From Salvator merianae (taxonomy: Eukaryota > Chordata > Lepidosauria > Squamata > Teiidae), in assembly GCA_003586115.2 (NCBI GenBank), contig QVOM02000074.1, forward strand, positions 733,160-797,159: 64,000 bases of DNA. Reading direction: 5' to 3'. Positions 1-11,034 of the stretch are shown here, one piece after another. Position 1 is the first letter of the stretch, and each line of letters begins with the position of its first letter. The position numbers and the translations under genes are program-made. Below the pieces are notes generated by a model. That model was not told the DNA's origin. It saw nothing but the letters and a program-made list of their open reading frames with translations, and did no database searches.

Positions 1-734
1 TCTTGGTTTGTGATTCCAGAAATGAAATTTCTCATAATCCTCATATAACAAATGTTATTACAGCAGTTTTTTGAGGGTTTTTTTGTTCTTGGTTAGTAAA
101 TCAATCTTAGAAAGTTTATCATTAACTTTCACTGTGGTGAGTGCTGCTGAACCCAGTCCCTAGCAAACTTGGTAAGATGCTATAGAGTGTGGCACAAACT
201 GCCCACATTGCCATGGTTCCAACCCAGTCTCTCTTTGGAATAAGGGAATGGAAGTCCCTTCCCCCTCCAGTCCAAAGTTGCAGGCAGGGACAATTTGTCA
301 GTGCACCTTGAAATGCCCACAGAAGTGGGTTGGTTCCAGACCCCTACAAAATGGTGTTCGGTAGAACACATTGAGTGGAGAGCTCCAGCTGCTTTCACCT
401 GTCTGTGTAGTGGTAGTTGGAATGGGACGCAGGTTGGAACATGTGGGAGACCACTTTGAAGTGATCTCTGTTGATACACTTTCTGGTATGGTTTTCATGC
501 TGGGGAGTGCTCCAGCTGTGAGTCCCATGTGGCCAGTGACATTTCCAAGGGGCAGTGCCTCCCAGAGAGCGTATTGGCATGTGGAGCCAGTGTTTCTCAG
601 CCCCAGTTCGCATGCAGAAGCTGCTGTTATCCTCTCTGCAGTGTCACTGCCTTGCACTGGTAATTTAGCTCTTCTTTAAACAGGTCTGTTGACTTGTACT
701 AGGAGACTGGATTTCCATAGTAACACTAACCTTT
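1..734. other. Unassigned intergenic DNA
   Basis: No recognised gene or repeat. Short overlapping open frames occur on both strands between about 180 and 680. They share the same bases, show no domain, and have no clear splice context, so I do not call them coding. The stretch may be an old, unrecognised repeat. Confidence 0.4.
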
Positions 735-1433
735 CGTTTTCCTTTTTTAGGTATAATTTTTATTTATCATAGAATAAAACATACCATCAATTTTCTTCCT
801 AAAAAACAAATACATTAATTCTATTCCAGATTATTTTGATTTGTGATCTCTTCCCCAGTGACCATCTGATTTCTCCTTTTCTGCTTCCACAATCAGTCTT
901 TCCCTTCATCCTCCAAGTTCATTTCTCCCACTTTAATCTTCAAAACCTGTTAACAGTAAATCCTTCTCTACCTTCTATAAACAGTCAATAAAAGGCTGCC
1001 AGTTTTTAATAAACTTTTAATAAACTAATAAGTCTTTTTATCTCTTAGTAAATTTATGAGCTTGTCTATCTCTGTCAGTTCCATCATTTTTTACAACCAC
1101 TCATCCTATGTGAGAATCTTTGACTGTTTCCAAACTTGGACATACCTTGCTGCAGTAGACATATATTGTAATAACATATAATACTTTTCTAAACTATTAT
1201 CTACTATTCCTAATTTTAAAAATTCTGGTTTCCACTAGATATATACTTTAATTTTATTCTTAATATTTCTTTGGCTTCCACAAATCCACCACATGATAAT
1301 ACATCCCGTCTTTCTCTTTACATTTTCAAAAATCCCTCAAAGCATCTTTATATATTTTAACAACTTTGGAAAGGTCATATGCCATCTATACATCAGTTTA
1401 TAATTTTCTTATATATATAAATTTGAAGTCTCT

Positions 1434-1712
1434 TCACCACATTTTCTCCAAAGGTTCCATTTGTATATTATATTGAAAATTATTCATCATATAGTCTTTT
1501 ATTTGTTCCTGCTCAGTTTTGAACTTCAACAGCAATTCATACATTACTGATGTTATTCCTTTTTCTCCCAGTTTTAACTCTTTTTCCCATCTACTTGCCT
1601 CCTGTTCAAATGCCAGATTTTTTTGTCCAATTTTAAAATGTTCCAACAATAGTGCATACAATAACCATTGTACCTCTTGACCTTCATTCAACAGTTGTTC
1701 CTTTGATTTCAT
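1434..1712 (-). pseudogene. L1 ORF2 C-terminal fragment
   Basis: An open stretch of 92 codons from the C-terminal region of L1 ORF2, downstream of the reverse transcriptase domain. It is charged and coiled-coil-like, rich in Lys, Glu and Leu, and ends near QYNIQMEPLEKMW. It matches the 58.5-58.9 kb fragment in the same order. No catalytic residues lie in this part. It is a remnant of a truncated LINE and makes no functional protein. Confidence 0.65.
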
Positions 1713-1984
1713 AACAAACTCTTTTCTTCATTCCAAATTAACAGATCTTCATATGTTAACCATTCCTCCTTTACAGATTCTCTAAAAAGAGCTTCATGAA
1801 GAGATACTCACAATGGAAATTTTAAATACATTCTTTTTTATATCTAATTCAAACTCTTATTAGAGCATTTCTTACAAAATTATTCTTCAAAGCTACATTC
1901 ACTTTAATTTTATACTACAGATAACCAGCCAAATCTTAAATCATGGCCTTTTAGTTGCAATAACCTTTTGCCTTTATGCCATAT

Positions 1985-2115
1985 CCACTCCTTTATCCCC
2001 TCCCCTCTTTAAGGCACTGTTATTGTTTTTATTGTGTCCATTTTATATTTTTATTGCTGTAACCCTCCCAGATACCTTCAGGTATGGGGCAGGATGGAAA
2101 TGCAAATAAGAAAGA
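1985..2115 (+). mobile_element. L2-type LINE 3' tail nested in L1 copy A
   Basis: Carries the conserved 3' end seen in the larger L2 copy at 18.3 kb: TTGCTGTAACCCTCCCAGATACC in degraded form, then GGGGCAGGATGGAAATGCAAATAAG. In L1 copy B the flanking L1 sequences are joined without this block, which supports an insertion. It is only the 3' end, as expected of severe 5' truncation. Confidence 0.65.
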
Positions 2116-2450
2116 AAGATCCACATTAAATAACAAGCAGCATGGTACAATTTTAAGTCAGATAAACCCAATCCTCTTTGCTTTGCATCTTATAATGGTT
2201 TAAATCTAGTTCTTGGATTCTTCCCTTGCTATATGAACTTTGTCAAGTCGCTTTGCCATTGTTTGAATACCACATTATTATTATTGGTATTGATTGAAAC
2301 AAATATGTCATTCTTGCTAACAAATTCATTTTAACTGCCAATATTGTGCCCAATAATTTTAATTTTGAATATGCCCATCTTTACATATCTCCCTTAGTTT
2401 CCAGTCAAACTTTTATGTAATTGTTCTGAAATAGCTTAACATGGCTTCAC

Positions 2451-2977
2451 ATTACATAGTGGCTTGGTGGTGTATGGGGATGCAGAAAGATTTACACCCG
2501 CCATGAACTCAAAGTATGTTGTTTCTACTGTCATGACTAAATAGAAAGTAAGGATGTGCAAAAAGCTAGATAAGTTTCCTAGGCAAATTCAGCCCTAGAG
2601 CAAGGTGAGCACTTATCTCACTGTGCTTCTATCTGCCCTTCCTGGAGCCTGGAGCTATGTCAGGCCATGCAGTGGCATAACTGATTATGCCATCACATGG
2701 TACTCCATTATTTTGGGCTTACAGGGGCTTCTCCCAGAACTTGCAAGTCATCTAAACGATTTTCTTTAAAAATCTAGAGGCATATCAGGGGCTAAGAGAT
2801 GTCCCAAATCACTTAGCTTGATATGGCAGCAGATCCACCCCCTCATGCTTCAACAAGACTTGAAGGAAGAGCCAGGAACAAGGTGAGATGAAGTACAGTA
2901 CTGTTTTAGGCAAAAGTTTTAGTCAAGTGCAGAAAAAATGCTGCAAAGGAAGAATGCTTTCAAAAATAGAAGTGCTC
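2451..2977. other. Unassigned DNA
   Basis: No open frame, repeat family or structured RNA recognised. Confidence 0.4.
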
Positions 2978-3118
2978 ATAGTTTATTTTTATCAATGAAC
3001 AAAAGAGAAAGCTAAATCAAATCAGTATTTGGTGTGACCACTCTTTTCCTTCAAAACAGCATCAATTCTTCTAGGTGCATTTGTACAAAGTCAGGGATTT
3101 TGTGGGATTATAGTCAGG
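2978..3118 (-). mobile_element. Possible Tc1/mariner transposon end fragment
   Basis: The text around 3025-3100 (TATTTGGTGTGACCACTC and CATCAATTCTTCTAGGTGCA) resembles the non-coding end of Tc1-like transposons common in fish and amphibians. This rests on memory of the family only. No terminal inverted repeat pair or transposase is present, so it would be a fragment. Confidence 0.3.
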
Positions 3119-3464
3119 TGCCTCTGCCTCTCTCATACACAGAGAGCCTCTTGAGAAGAGTTTAAGAGACTGAGGTAAAAAGAGTTTACATCTGCCTCCC
3201 AATACTATCTCCCTCCCAATACTTTGTTTCCAGGAAGGAAAGAAAAAAACAGGTTATAAATTTACCTCTCCCATAGCTCCTGCTTCCTTTTGCATCCATC
3301 CTTTAAGATAAAGAGGCATTTCTTACTTTCAATTCTTTTCACCAGGAGGAAGAGAAGGAACAAGTTGCATCCTCATTTCTCCTGTGGCTCCTGCCCCCTA
3401 CCTGCTTCTCAATAAAAGGTGCAGTTGGTGTTGGATTTCAAGCTGCTGTGAATGTAAGTTGACC
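3119..3464. other. Unassigned DNA
   Basis: Nothing recognised. Two stretches (3230-3285 and 3345-3395) look loosely alike (GGAAGG..AACA..TCTCC..CTCCTG..), suggesting an old tandem duplication. Confidence 0.3.
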
Positions 3465-3470
3465 CCCCCC

Positions 3471-3504
<34 letters not shown>
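3465..3504. repeat. Poly-C run and (CA)n microsatellite
   Basis: A run of C followed by about 15 CA units. The short open frame that covers it is low complexity and not a gene. Confidence 0.95.
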
Positions 3505-3506
<2 letters not shown>

Positions 3507-5454
3507 CCCAATCAAGAGAAAAATGTTGCCTCATATTCAGCAGGGGTAAGTTTCCAAACTTCCTAGTTGGATCTTAGAAGTCAGTATGAAGTTTGAATAA
3601 CAGTAATAAATCTGTGTAAATTTCTTGAAACTCTTGAATGTTGTCTTGTTCAGTTTGGTGTAATCTTTGAACTATTTAGAGGTTCCAGCTCCATCCCTCA
3701 GGAACAAGACTGGCATCTGTGTTATCATAAATACTTTCAAGCAAGGTTAATTCTATAGCTTTCACTTGCCCAACGCTTTTCAGGAACACCACACTTAATG
3801 TTTTTTCTGGTATTACTGTTGTTAATGACACTCAGCTTTTCATAATTTGTCAGAAAAGGTTATTATGTCACTAAACAATTATGTCACTATTACAATTCAT
3901 TTTTGTAATATTGATGAGAAGACCAAAGGAGCATTTAATCAAGCATCTTACACAAAGGCCAAAGAGATACACGCAGGACAAGAGAATAACAACCATTTCC
4001 TTAGTTGTGTTCCTCATACTCTCTGCTGCACTGGGCTGCACCATCCTAACTCACTGCTGGCTTGCTGGGTTGTGGTGGCTTTGACCAATTTATATATATA
4101 TTTATTCCAGTTAAAAAGCTTTCATTTGTATCTCTTTTTACTGTATTCTCCATTCAGTACATGCTCTAAAACACTTAGTAATCTGAATTCACAATAACAT
4201 TAATAACACGAAGGAGGATGTTTAGGATTATATTTAGAACACTTGATTGATTTTTAATAATTACTCACGAGCAAAGCAAAAACTTTTCTTAAGAAATTTT
4301 CCTCTACATGTTCAGTAAATATACAGGGTTGTTGGTGTACAGTTTTGCTATCAACAAATATCTCTGTTGTTATAATCTCTGGCAGTAATAAGCCAATACT
4401 CCTTTAGCCTCAGTATAATAAGAAAACAGAAATTTTGCTTTGCCACTGGGTATTTATTTATTTACTTGTGTCAAATGCATCATCAAAAGTAGCTCTTAAG
4501 TGTGAATTTAAGAATTATATAAAATACAGATTTGCAGTTAAAAGAGTGATAAGTACATATACTGAAGAAATTTAAATATATATATTGCCCAGAAGCAAAA
4601 ACATCAATAGCATTAAGTTATGCTATTGTCCCGACTTCAACAGCTGTGCATGGAATGCCAGCTAGCAACACAAAATGAAGCAAAGCTTTTCCCTTGTTTT
4701 ATTCCAGGCACATGAACAGGTACACGAGAACATAGTCAAGCCAGTCCAAGGTCAAGGTGGGTGTGGCAGACCTCGGCGTTTCTCCTCTAGTCTGACTGAA
4801 CGTCTCAATCTTTGTTTTGCCTGCCGACATTCAGCCAAACCCAGGGCACCTCAGTACTGTCTGCCTCTGTGGCAGCACCAGATGGCTCCCCTTCCAGAGG
4901 CTCTGAAGCTGGGGCCACCTGCACACCTACCTCAGCAGGTACTGAGGCAGAAGCAGGGAGCATCTGTTCCGCAGGTTCCAGTTCACCATGTTCAAGGACT
5001 GAGTCCTCAGACTCTGAGTCAGAGACTGACAGGGAGGATTGACATGACAGCTATTTTCTGATCCTTGTAACTGCACTGTGCTGGACACTTCTGGCAATTG
5101 TACAAATGTGTGGTTGTTTGTAGTTCGCTGCAATCACAAAATGTAGTAGTAACTAGGTAACTCCATTTATTACAAGTTTCTTTGGGTCAGGCTACATTTG
5201 TTTGTAACCTGTTCAATGATTTCCAGATCTCTCAGCAGATATTAGAGCCTCCTGGCAAAATTATTGATGGATCCATCCAATGAGATGAAGTCCATATAAA
5301 AAAATGTTGTTATGGTTAATATTGGGCTAGTCACTATCCCAGGCATGTTATTAGTAAACAAACAATGAGAACTATTGTTTGTATATGAGAGATAAATTTA
5401 ATAGTGATCACTGGAGTTTACTCCAATATTAAGGATGTGAACTTGATAGGCCTT
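3505..5454. other. Unassigned, mostly AT-rich DNA
   Basis: No repeat family recognised with confidence. The sub-stretch 4675-5061 is less AT-rich and open in two frames; one frame ends in an acidic Ser/Asp/Glu-rich tail. This could be a fragment of a retroelement polyprotein spacer or LTR, but I cannot place it. The remainder (3505-4674, 5062-5454) shows only short chance frames. Confidence 0.35.
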
Positions 5455-5665
5455 ACTTCAGAAGAACTTGAGAGAGACTGTAGCTCAGTAGTAATGCAAG
5501 CAGCCTGGAAAGCAGAGAATTACTGGTTTGATCCCCAGACTCTCCCTGGAAGTAGGCAATGGCAAACCACTTCTGCATCTCTGCCAAAAAAAGCTACATG
5601 GAGATACCAGGAATTGGCCACACAATGCAAAGGTACCCAACAACAACAACTTCAGATGAAAAATG
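5455..5665 (+). mobile_element. tRNA-headed SINE
   Basis: The head has an A-box-like GACTGTAGCTCAGTAGTA and a B-box-like GGTTTGATCCC at tRNA-like spacing. A body with AGGCAATGGCAAACCACTTCTG and an (AAC)n-type tail follow. The body motif recurs in reverse at 38.2 kb. Squamate SINEs with a tRNA head and BovB-like tail have this layout. It is not a tRNA gene, since no cloverleaf can be completed. Pol III promoter boxes are inferred. Confidence 0.65.
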
Positions 5666-6199
5666 CACAGGTCTGGGCTTCACCATAAGAAGTTTAGGTA
5701 TATCTTATTGGAAGAAACAAACTGATAAAATTTTCCAAAAAAGTGACTGTAGCAAGAAAATATCAATGCTTTTGAATACATGAATCTAGAGTAATGTATT
5801 TCCTGAAAAGCTTAATCTTGTACCAGAATACACTCCAAGGCTTCACTGGAACACCTGTGTATTGCTCTACTATGCTGCTTTCTAGGCTTGAGGCAGCACA
5901 TTTGCTCTATAGGTTCTTATATATTCAAATGAAGTTTTTCCACTCCTCCTTTTATTCAAAAATAAGGGACGGGAACAGCCTGTGGGGTGTTAATTTCAAG
6001 GAGGTGTATTCTAGTTATGCTCTTGTCAAGTCTGCAAAAATCCATATGCACCCACGAACACTACCGTTAGCTAAAAGCAGAGGGTTGGTGGCACAGAGAA
6101 ACAGCAAGCTCTTTTTTTCAAAGTCTCCAGCGTTATTGCCTGGGAAATCTTCTGTCTCTGTCTCACTTGCCCCCTTACAAGTATCTGCAATTACTCTTC
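5666..6199. other. Unassigned DNA
   Basis: An open frame of 142 codons (5794-6222) spans most of this stretch, with no domain I recognise and ordinary composition. I treat it as chance. Confidence 0.35.
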
Positions 6200-6238
6200 G
6201 CCTTGTTGTTGCTGTTGTTTAGTCATGTCCGTCTCTTT

Positions 6239-6597
6239 GAGAAGAAGAGAAGTCTGAGAGGAGACATGATAGCTGTTTCAAGTATCTGAAGGGCTGTCAC
6301 AGTGCAGAAGCATTGTCCCTATTCTCAATTGCGCAAGATGGAAGGACTAGAAACAATGGGATGAAACTTCAAGGGAGTAGATACAGGCTAGATATTAGAA
6401 AAAACTTTCTGACCGTAAGGGCAATCAGTCATTGGAACAGGTTACCACAGGAGGTGGTGGGCTCTCCTTCGCTGGTGGTCTTCAAGGAAAGGCTGGACGG
6501 ATATCTGTCTGGGATGCTTTAGTGAATACTGCATTGAGCAGGGGGTTGGACCTGATGACCCTGGAGGTCCCTTCCAACTCTATGATTCTATGATTCT
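6239..6597 (+). mobile_element. CR1 LINE 3' end inserted into BovB
   Basis: Encodes the C-terminal tail of CR1 ORF2 (for example RNFLTV-like KNFLTVRAISHWNRLP and VVFKERLDGYL in the frame 6313-6522). It ends in the CR1 hallmark tail, two copies of an ATTCTATG-type octamer at about 6578-6595. It sits inside a BovB motif, so it landed after BovB. A short CTTTG occurs on both sides as a possible target duplication. Confidence 0.9.
6313..6522 (+). pseudogene. CR1 ORF2 C-terminal fragment
   Basis: About 69 codons from the extreme C terminus of CR1 ORF2, past the reverse transcriptase domain. The typical WNRLPQEVV and FKERLDGYL motifs are visible, and the frame stops just before the 3' UTR octamer tail. 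The upstream catalytic domains are missing through 5' truncation. Confidence 0.8.
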
Positions 6598-6745
6598 TTG
6601 TGACCCCATGAACAATAGCACACTTGGCTCATCCATCCTCCACTGTCTCATGGAGCCTTCCCAAGCTCATGTTTGTTGCTTCCATAACATTAGCCAGCTC
6701 ATCCTCTGACTTCTCCTCCTTTTGCATTCAGTGTTTCCCAGCATC

Positions 6746-8629
6746 AGGAGGCCTTTTCTCACTTTCCTGTTCTATGGTGGAACAGATCTCACACCATGGT
6801 GACCAGTCACACAGTGAGGCTGTTGAACAGACTGGGTACAGGATGTCAGCATTTGTAGTGTGAATGCTGGATCATGCACCATGACAGTGGCTGGGAAACT
6901 TCCAGCTACTGCTGTGGTGACCAGCAATGGATGCAGAAACGGGTGCAAATGCAGTGTATCAAGAGCAATCCAGTGATTTTCTGCTCCACAGCAGGTAGTG
7001 ATCAGGAGCAGCTGCAGTCTGCTCCTGATCACCAGAACCTCTGGAAAATGCAGAAGCACTTCACTAATGAGTGTCCCTGACGCTCACTAGTATCAGGTGC
7101 AAACAGGCCCAGGATCTTTTTAGTGAATCCTGTTTTCTCTTTATATCGCAAAGTATCTGAGTTTCTGCCTCAATATTAGACCTTCTAGTGAGCAGTCAGG
7201 ATTGATTTATTTTAGTACTGACACATTTGATCTTCTTGAACTCAAAAGTTTTCTCTGACTCTTGGCCTACTTCCACTAAAGCTACAATCCAGTGAAATTT
7301 TCATTCCGCCCCACCCCCCTGATTATTTCTGCTTGTTGGGTTTAACTGCCATGGTTTGGATCTGGTCAGGAGTTGTGTGTGCTCACCTATTCCTTAAAGC
7401 AATCACCAAGAGTCAGGGCAAGAGAGGGACTTGCTAAACAAAGTATTAACTCCTCTGGGAAGATTTGCCAGCTTCTTGTCCCTCTCAGCAGAGACTCAGC
7501 AGACTTATCTACCAGAAGCTTTTTCTGGGAAGAGGAAAAGGAATGAAATTGCTGGGCCAGCCATTACAGCTGATGCTGAGGAAGGCTAAATAATGCAACC
7601 AAGGGAGAGCATCCAGCAATACCATCACAACCTGTGAGTGAGAGCAAGAGTCAGCAGATAAGGTATATGGAAGTAGCAAGTCTGTTCAAAGATTGGCTGG
7701 TTGTAGGGGCTACTCCTAAAGTCATTGCCTACCTGCCTCTGTCCCCAGAAATTCTTCTGTGCATGCACACCTTTCTCTTCTTTGCCTGGTACAAGGAGGG
7801 CTGCCCTGCTGTCCTGACTTGCAGCTTGCAAGTTCACATGCATGGCAGAACCCAAAGTTGTCCTCATGCACTTTAGCTGGTCCTACAGCCACTGCCCTTT
7901 CCCAGTTTTATAGGGATTTCGGGAATGTAAGGGAAGAAGTAACTGCCAGGGAATGAGCACATGAGCACCAAAGAGCTAAACTCCAGTGGGTTCTACAGAA
8001 CCAACTACATTTCCTCTTCTGCAGTTAGGCAGGGAGTGAGACTGAAGACATCTTTGCTTTAGCTTAAGAAAGAGAGAAGGAGAGGGAAGACAACATCAGT
8101 ACAGAGTTAACTATTTTTTCCTTCAGGCAGAAGACCGGAAGATAGATTCCGCCCCCCCCCTCCCCCCCATTTGCTTTGTTTTTGAGTTTTCTTCTCATGG
8201 AATCTTTTCTCATTCTCACTTCCCTCAAAGGCAGTGAAATCAACAAAAGTGATCCTTCCTCAGCCTCAAGTGATGAACAGATTTTATTGCACAATGATTC
8301 ATCGGTTCAAAAGAAATAAGTGCATGCTGCATCACTAATTCTGCCTGTCATAAGCTGACAAAAGGGCACACCTATACAAGAACATGCTTTCTTTGGTTAA
8401 AGGCGTGCTTTCACTCCAAAATGAACATTGTACAGAAAATGTTCATTTTAGAGTCTGGCCAATTTTAAATGTCTTAGGTGTAATGAACCCTTAGATGGGT
8501 GAGAACTTGGGAACCTGTCAATATCATCTTCCTAAGCTCACAGTTCAAGAACACAGAGGCTTTCTTACCAGTGGCTTGTCAGAATTTATTAATAAAAGAG
8601 TATGCAAAAAATAGCACCAGCAGTCAAAA
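6746..8629. other. Unassigned DNA with small hairpins
   Basis: No gene or repeat family identified. It holds a hairpin at 7004-7032 (GATCAGGAGCA against TGCTCCTGATC), a C-rich run near 8150, and a hairpin at about 8421-8454 (AAAATGAACATT against AATGTTCATTTT). Open frames at 7625-7876 overlap on both strands and look like chance. Confidence 0.4.
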
Positions 8630-9164
8630 ACATAAGAGGAGCTCTTCTGAATTGGGCCATGGCCCTTCTGATCCAGCATCCTGTCTCACAAAGTGGTTCA
8701 CTAATTGCTTCTGGGCATTCTCAAGAAGATAAAGGCAGTCCCTTCACCTGCTCTCAATACCTGCAGATGGCCTTTACTGCCTGTCTCTCCAACCTGGAAG
8801 CAGTACCTAGGCATCCAATTCACCACCACATCTGGTAGTAAACTCCATAGACTGATGATCCTATGGGAGAAAAAAATACTTCCTCTTGTTAGTCATCTTG
8901 CCCATCATCTTAATAGAGTGTCCTCTGGTTCTAGTGTCTGCCATAGAGAAAGAATTTCTTTCTATCCACCTTTTCCACTCCATCCATGATTTTAAATACT
9001 TAAGTCAGGTCCCCTCTTAAACACCATCTTTCAAGGGTGAAGAGGCGAAGATGTTGCAGCCTGGTTTTGTAAGGTATGAGTTCCAGCTCCTTGACTGTTC
9101 TGGTTGCCCTTTTCTGCACTTTTTCCAGCTCTACAATATCCTTCCTGAGGCGAGGTGACCACAA

Positions 9165-9482
9165 TTATACACAATATAACAAATGTGGTCTCACCGTAGA
9201 TTTATAAAGAGACACGACTCTTGCCAAGTTTTTTCCCATTCCCTTCCTAACTAGTAGTATCACTGAATCTGCTTTATTCACTGCTGCTACGCACTGGGCT
9301 GACACCTTCATTGAGCTGTCTACCAGGACCCCAAGATCCCTTTTCCCTTTCAGTTTGTAGGTATTACTGAGTTTCTTTGTCCCAGTGTACATTACCTTGC
9401 ATTTCATTGCCCACTCACCCAATGTCAAGAGATCCCTATGGAGCTCTTCGCAGTCTCTTTCAGTTTTTACTGTCCTGAACAA
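9165..9482 (-). pseudogene. CR1 ORF2 RT C-terminal fragment
   Basis: An open stretch of 105 codons just past the RT active site. It shows LGVLVDSSMKVSAQC, a conserved CR1 block, and VRPHLLYCV, the CR1 'RPHLEYC' motif. It begins after the catalytic DD, which lies upstream in a broken frame. It is a remnant. Confidence 0.8.
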
Positions 9483-9692
9483 TTTAGTGTCATCAGCAAT
9501 CTCTGCAATCTCACTACTTACTTCTACTTATATTTATGAGTAAATTAAAAAGCACAGGTCCCAGTGCTGAACCTTGGGGGATCCCACCTCTTTCCTTTCT
9601 GAGAACTGTCCATTTATTAATACTTTCATTTTCATGTCCTGTAGCCAGTAATGAATCTGGACAGGACCTGTCCTCTTATTTTATGACTAATG

Positions 9693-9840
9693 AGTTTATT
9701 ATTTATTTGCATTTTTATACTGTCCTGTGCCCGAAGGTCTCAGGGCAGGTCACAACATTAAAAACCAATATAAAATGAGCATACTAAAACTATAATAGTG
9801 TCTGAAAATGGGGAGGAAAAGCTGTTTCCTTATTTAGACA
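9693..9840 (-). mobile_element. L2-type LINE 3' tail nested in CR1
   Basis: Read in reverse, this has the same 3' end as the L2 at 18.3 kb: CTGCCCTGAGACCTTCGGGC, then ATAAAAATGCAAATAAATAA. CR1 sequence resumes on its far side (TTTGGTGAGGGACTTTGTCA), so it is a nested insertion. Confidence 0.7.
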
Positions 9841-9849
9841 AAGGCTAAA

Positions 9850-10107
9850 TCAAGAGTTTTGGTGAGGGACTTTGTCAAAAACCTTTGGGAAGTTCAGACA
9901 GACAATGTCAACTGGATCACCTTTATCTATGTGTTTATTAACACATCCAAAGAATTCTAGAAATTTTGTAAGGCATGATTTACCTTTGTAGAAGCCATAC
10001 TGATTTCCTTTCAGCCATACTTGCTTCTCAATGTGCATAGTAATTTTATTCTTAATTATGGTTTCCATCACTTTACCTGGAACCTGGTCTGTAATTTCCT
10101 GGATCAC
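9850..10107 (-). pseudogene. CR1 ORF2 RT N-terminal fragment
   Basis: 85 codons of the CR1 reverse transcriptase fingers and palm. The order is GKVMETIIKNKI, KGNQYGFYKGKSC, then NFPKVFDKVPH, where motif A should carry the first catalytic Asp (usually DFxKAFD). Here the first Asp of that block is replaced (CLNFPKVFD), which points to decay. Confidence 0.75.
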
Positions 10108-11034
10108 TTCTGGATCCTTTCTTGAAGATCAGTGTTACATTTGCTACGCTCCAGTCTTCTGGCACAGAGCCTAATCTTTGGGCAAGCTTATATATTTTTG
10201 TTAGAAGATCAGCAATTTCACATGAAAGTTCTTTAAGAACTCTTAGTTGAATGCTATGTCTTAATTTATTAAGACATGCGAGGACCTCAACCCTAGTTAG
10301 CTCTGTCCAGTTTAATTTTTATAATTTCCTCCCTGAAAAGATTGGCTCAGCCACAGGCGTATGCTGCCTGTCTCCCTCAGTGAAAACAGAGGCAAAGAAT
10401 TTAAGTTCTCTGCAATCTCCCTGTCCTCTTTAATTATCCTTCTCTGTCCATTGTCATCTAATGGTCTGCTTTAGATTCCTGCTTCTGATGTGCTTAAAGA
10501 AGTTCTTATTATTTCTTTTAATTCTTTTTTTAGAAGTGTGCTCCTCAAAATTCTTCTTAGCATTCGTGATTGCCACGTAACAATTATTTTGCCAGAATTT
10601 ACATTCCTCCTATTCTCCTCATTAGGACAAACTTTCCATTTTCTAAATGAGCTTTTATTCCCTTTAAAGACTTCCCATACTGTACTTATAAACCACACTG
10701 GTATCCTCTTTGGCATGGTAGCTCCTTTTTTTCTTTTAGGTATGCATTTTAATTGAGTTGCCATCATTTTATATTTAAATAGTCCCCATACATTTTGGAG
10801 TGATTGGATTCTTCTAACTTTTTCATTTTCCTTTTTACTACAGTAGTTTTCTCATTTCTGGGAAGTTTCCTTTATGAAAGTTTCTGTGTTAGATTTTATC
10901 AGAACTTACTGTCTATGTTTAAGTTTGCCGAAGTCCCAGTATCAAAATATAGCTCACTCTCTGCTGCCCCTGACTTCCAACTGCACCTACATCCACAGAG
11001 ATGTTGTATGGGATGATAGGAGTCGCATTTTATA

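Larger units (their letters stand above)
735..2450 (-). mobile_element. L1 LINE, 3' part (copy A), antisense
   Basis: This is the 3' untranslated region and the C-terminal part of ORF2 of an L1 retrotransposon on the minus strand. The piece at 1434-1712 reads like the L1 ORF2 C-terminal region (for example FQYNIQMEPLEKMW). It is colinear with the L1 at 58.6-60.3 kb, which has NYNIQVEQWEKLW at the matching place. An L2 3' tail interrupts it at about 1985-2115. The reading frame is broken throughout and the reverse transcriptase core is absent, so this is a dead 5'-truncated copy. The family is inferred from protein motifs; the subfamily is unknown. Confidence 0.75.
6200..6745 (-). mobile_element. 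RTE-BovB LINE 3' fragment, split by CR1
   Basis: The two outer parts (6200-6238 and 6598-6745) join to the C-terminal end of BovB ORF2 read on the minus strand. The right part translates to pieces such as KRRRSQRMSWL, and the left part carries GTCATGTCCGTCTCTTTG, matching the well-known BovB 3' end. BovB is an RTE-clade LINE found in squamates and ruminants. The copy is 5'-truncated and carries stops. Confidence 0.8.
8630..10990 (-). mobile_element. CR1 LINE, long antisense copy
   Basis: A CR1 retrotransposon on the minus strand covering the region before the reverse transcriptase, the RT and the C-terminal domain. Visible pieces are KGNQYGFYKGKSCLTKFLEF and CLNFPKVFDKVPHQ (9850-10107, RT motif A area), then LGVLVDSSMKVSAQC and LYKSTVRPHLLYCV (9165-9482). 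Frames are broken and the YADD-type active site is not in an open frame. An L2 tail interrupts it at about 9693-9840. This is an old dead copy. Confidence 0.85.

Noticed and set aside
180..680. Four overlapping frames of 72-119 codons
   Set aside because: They are on both strands over the same bases, with no domain, no similarity to each other and no clear splice context.
5470..5545. Possible tRNA gene
   Set aside because: A- and B-box-like motifs are present, but no acceptor stem or anticodon arm can be formed; the attached body and tail show it is a SINE head.
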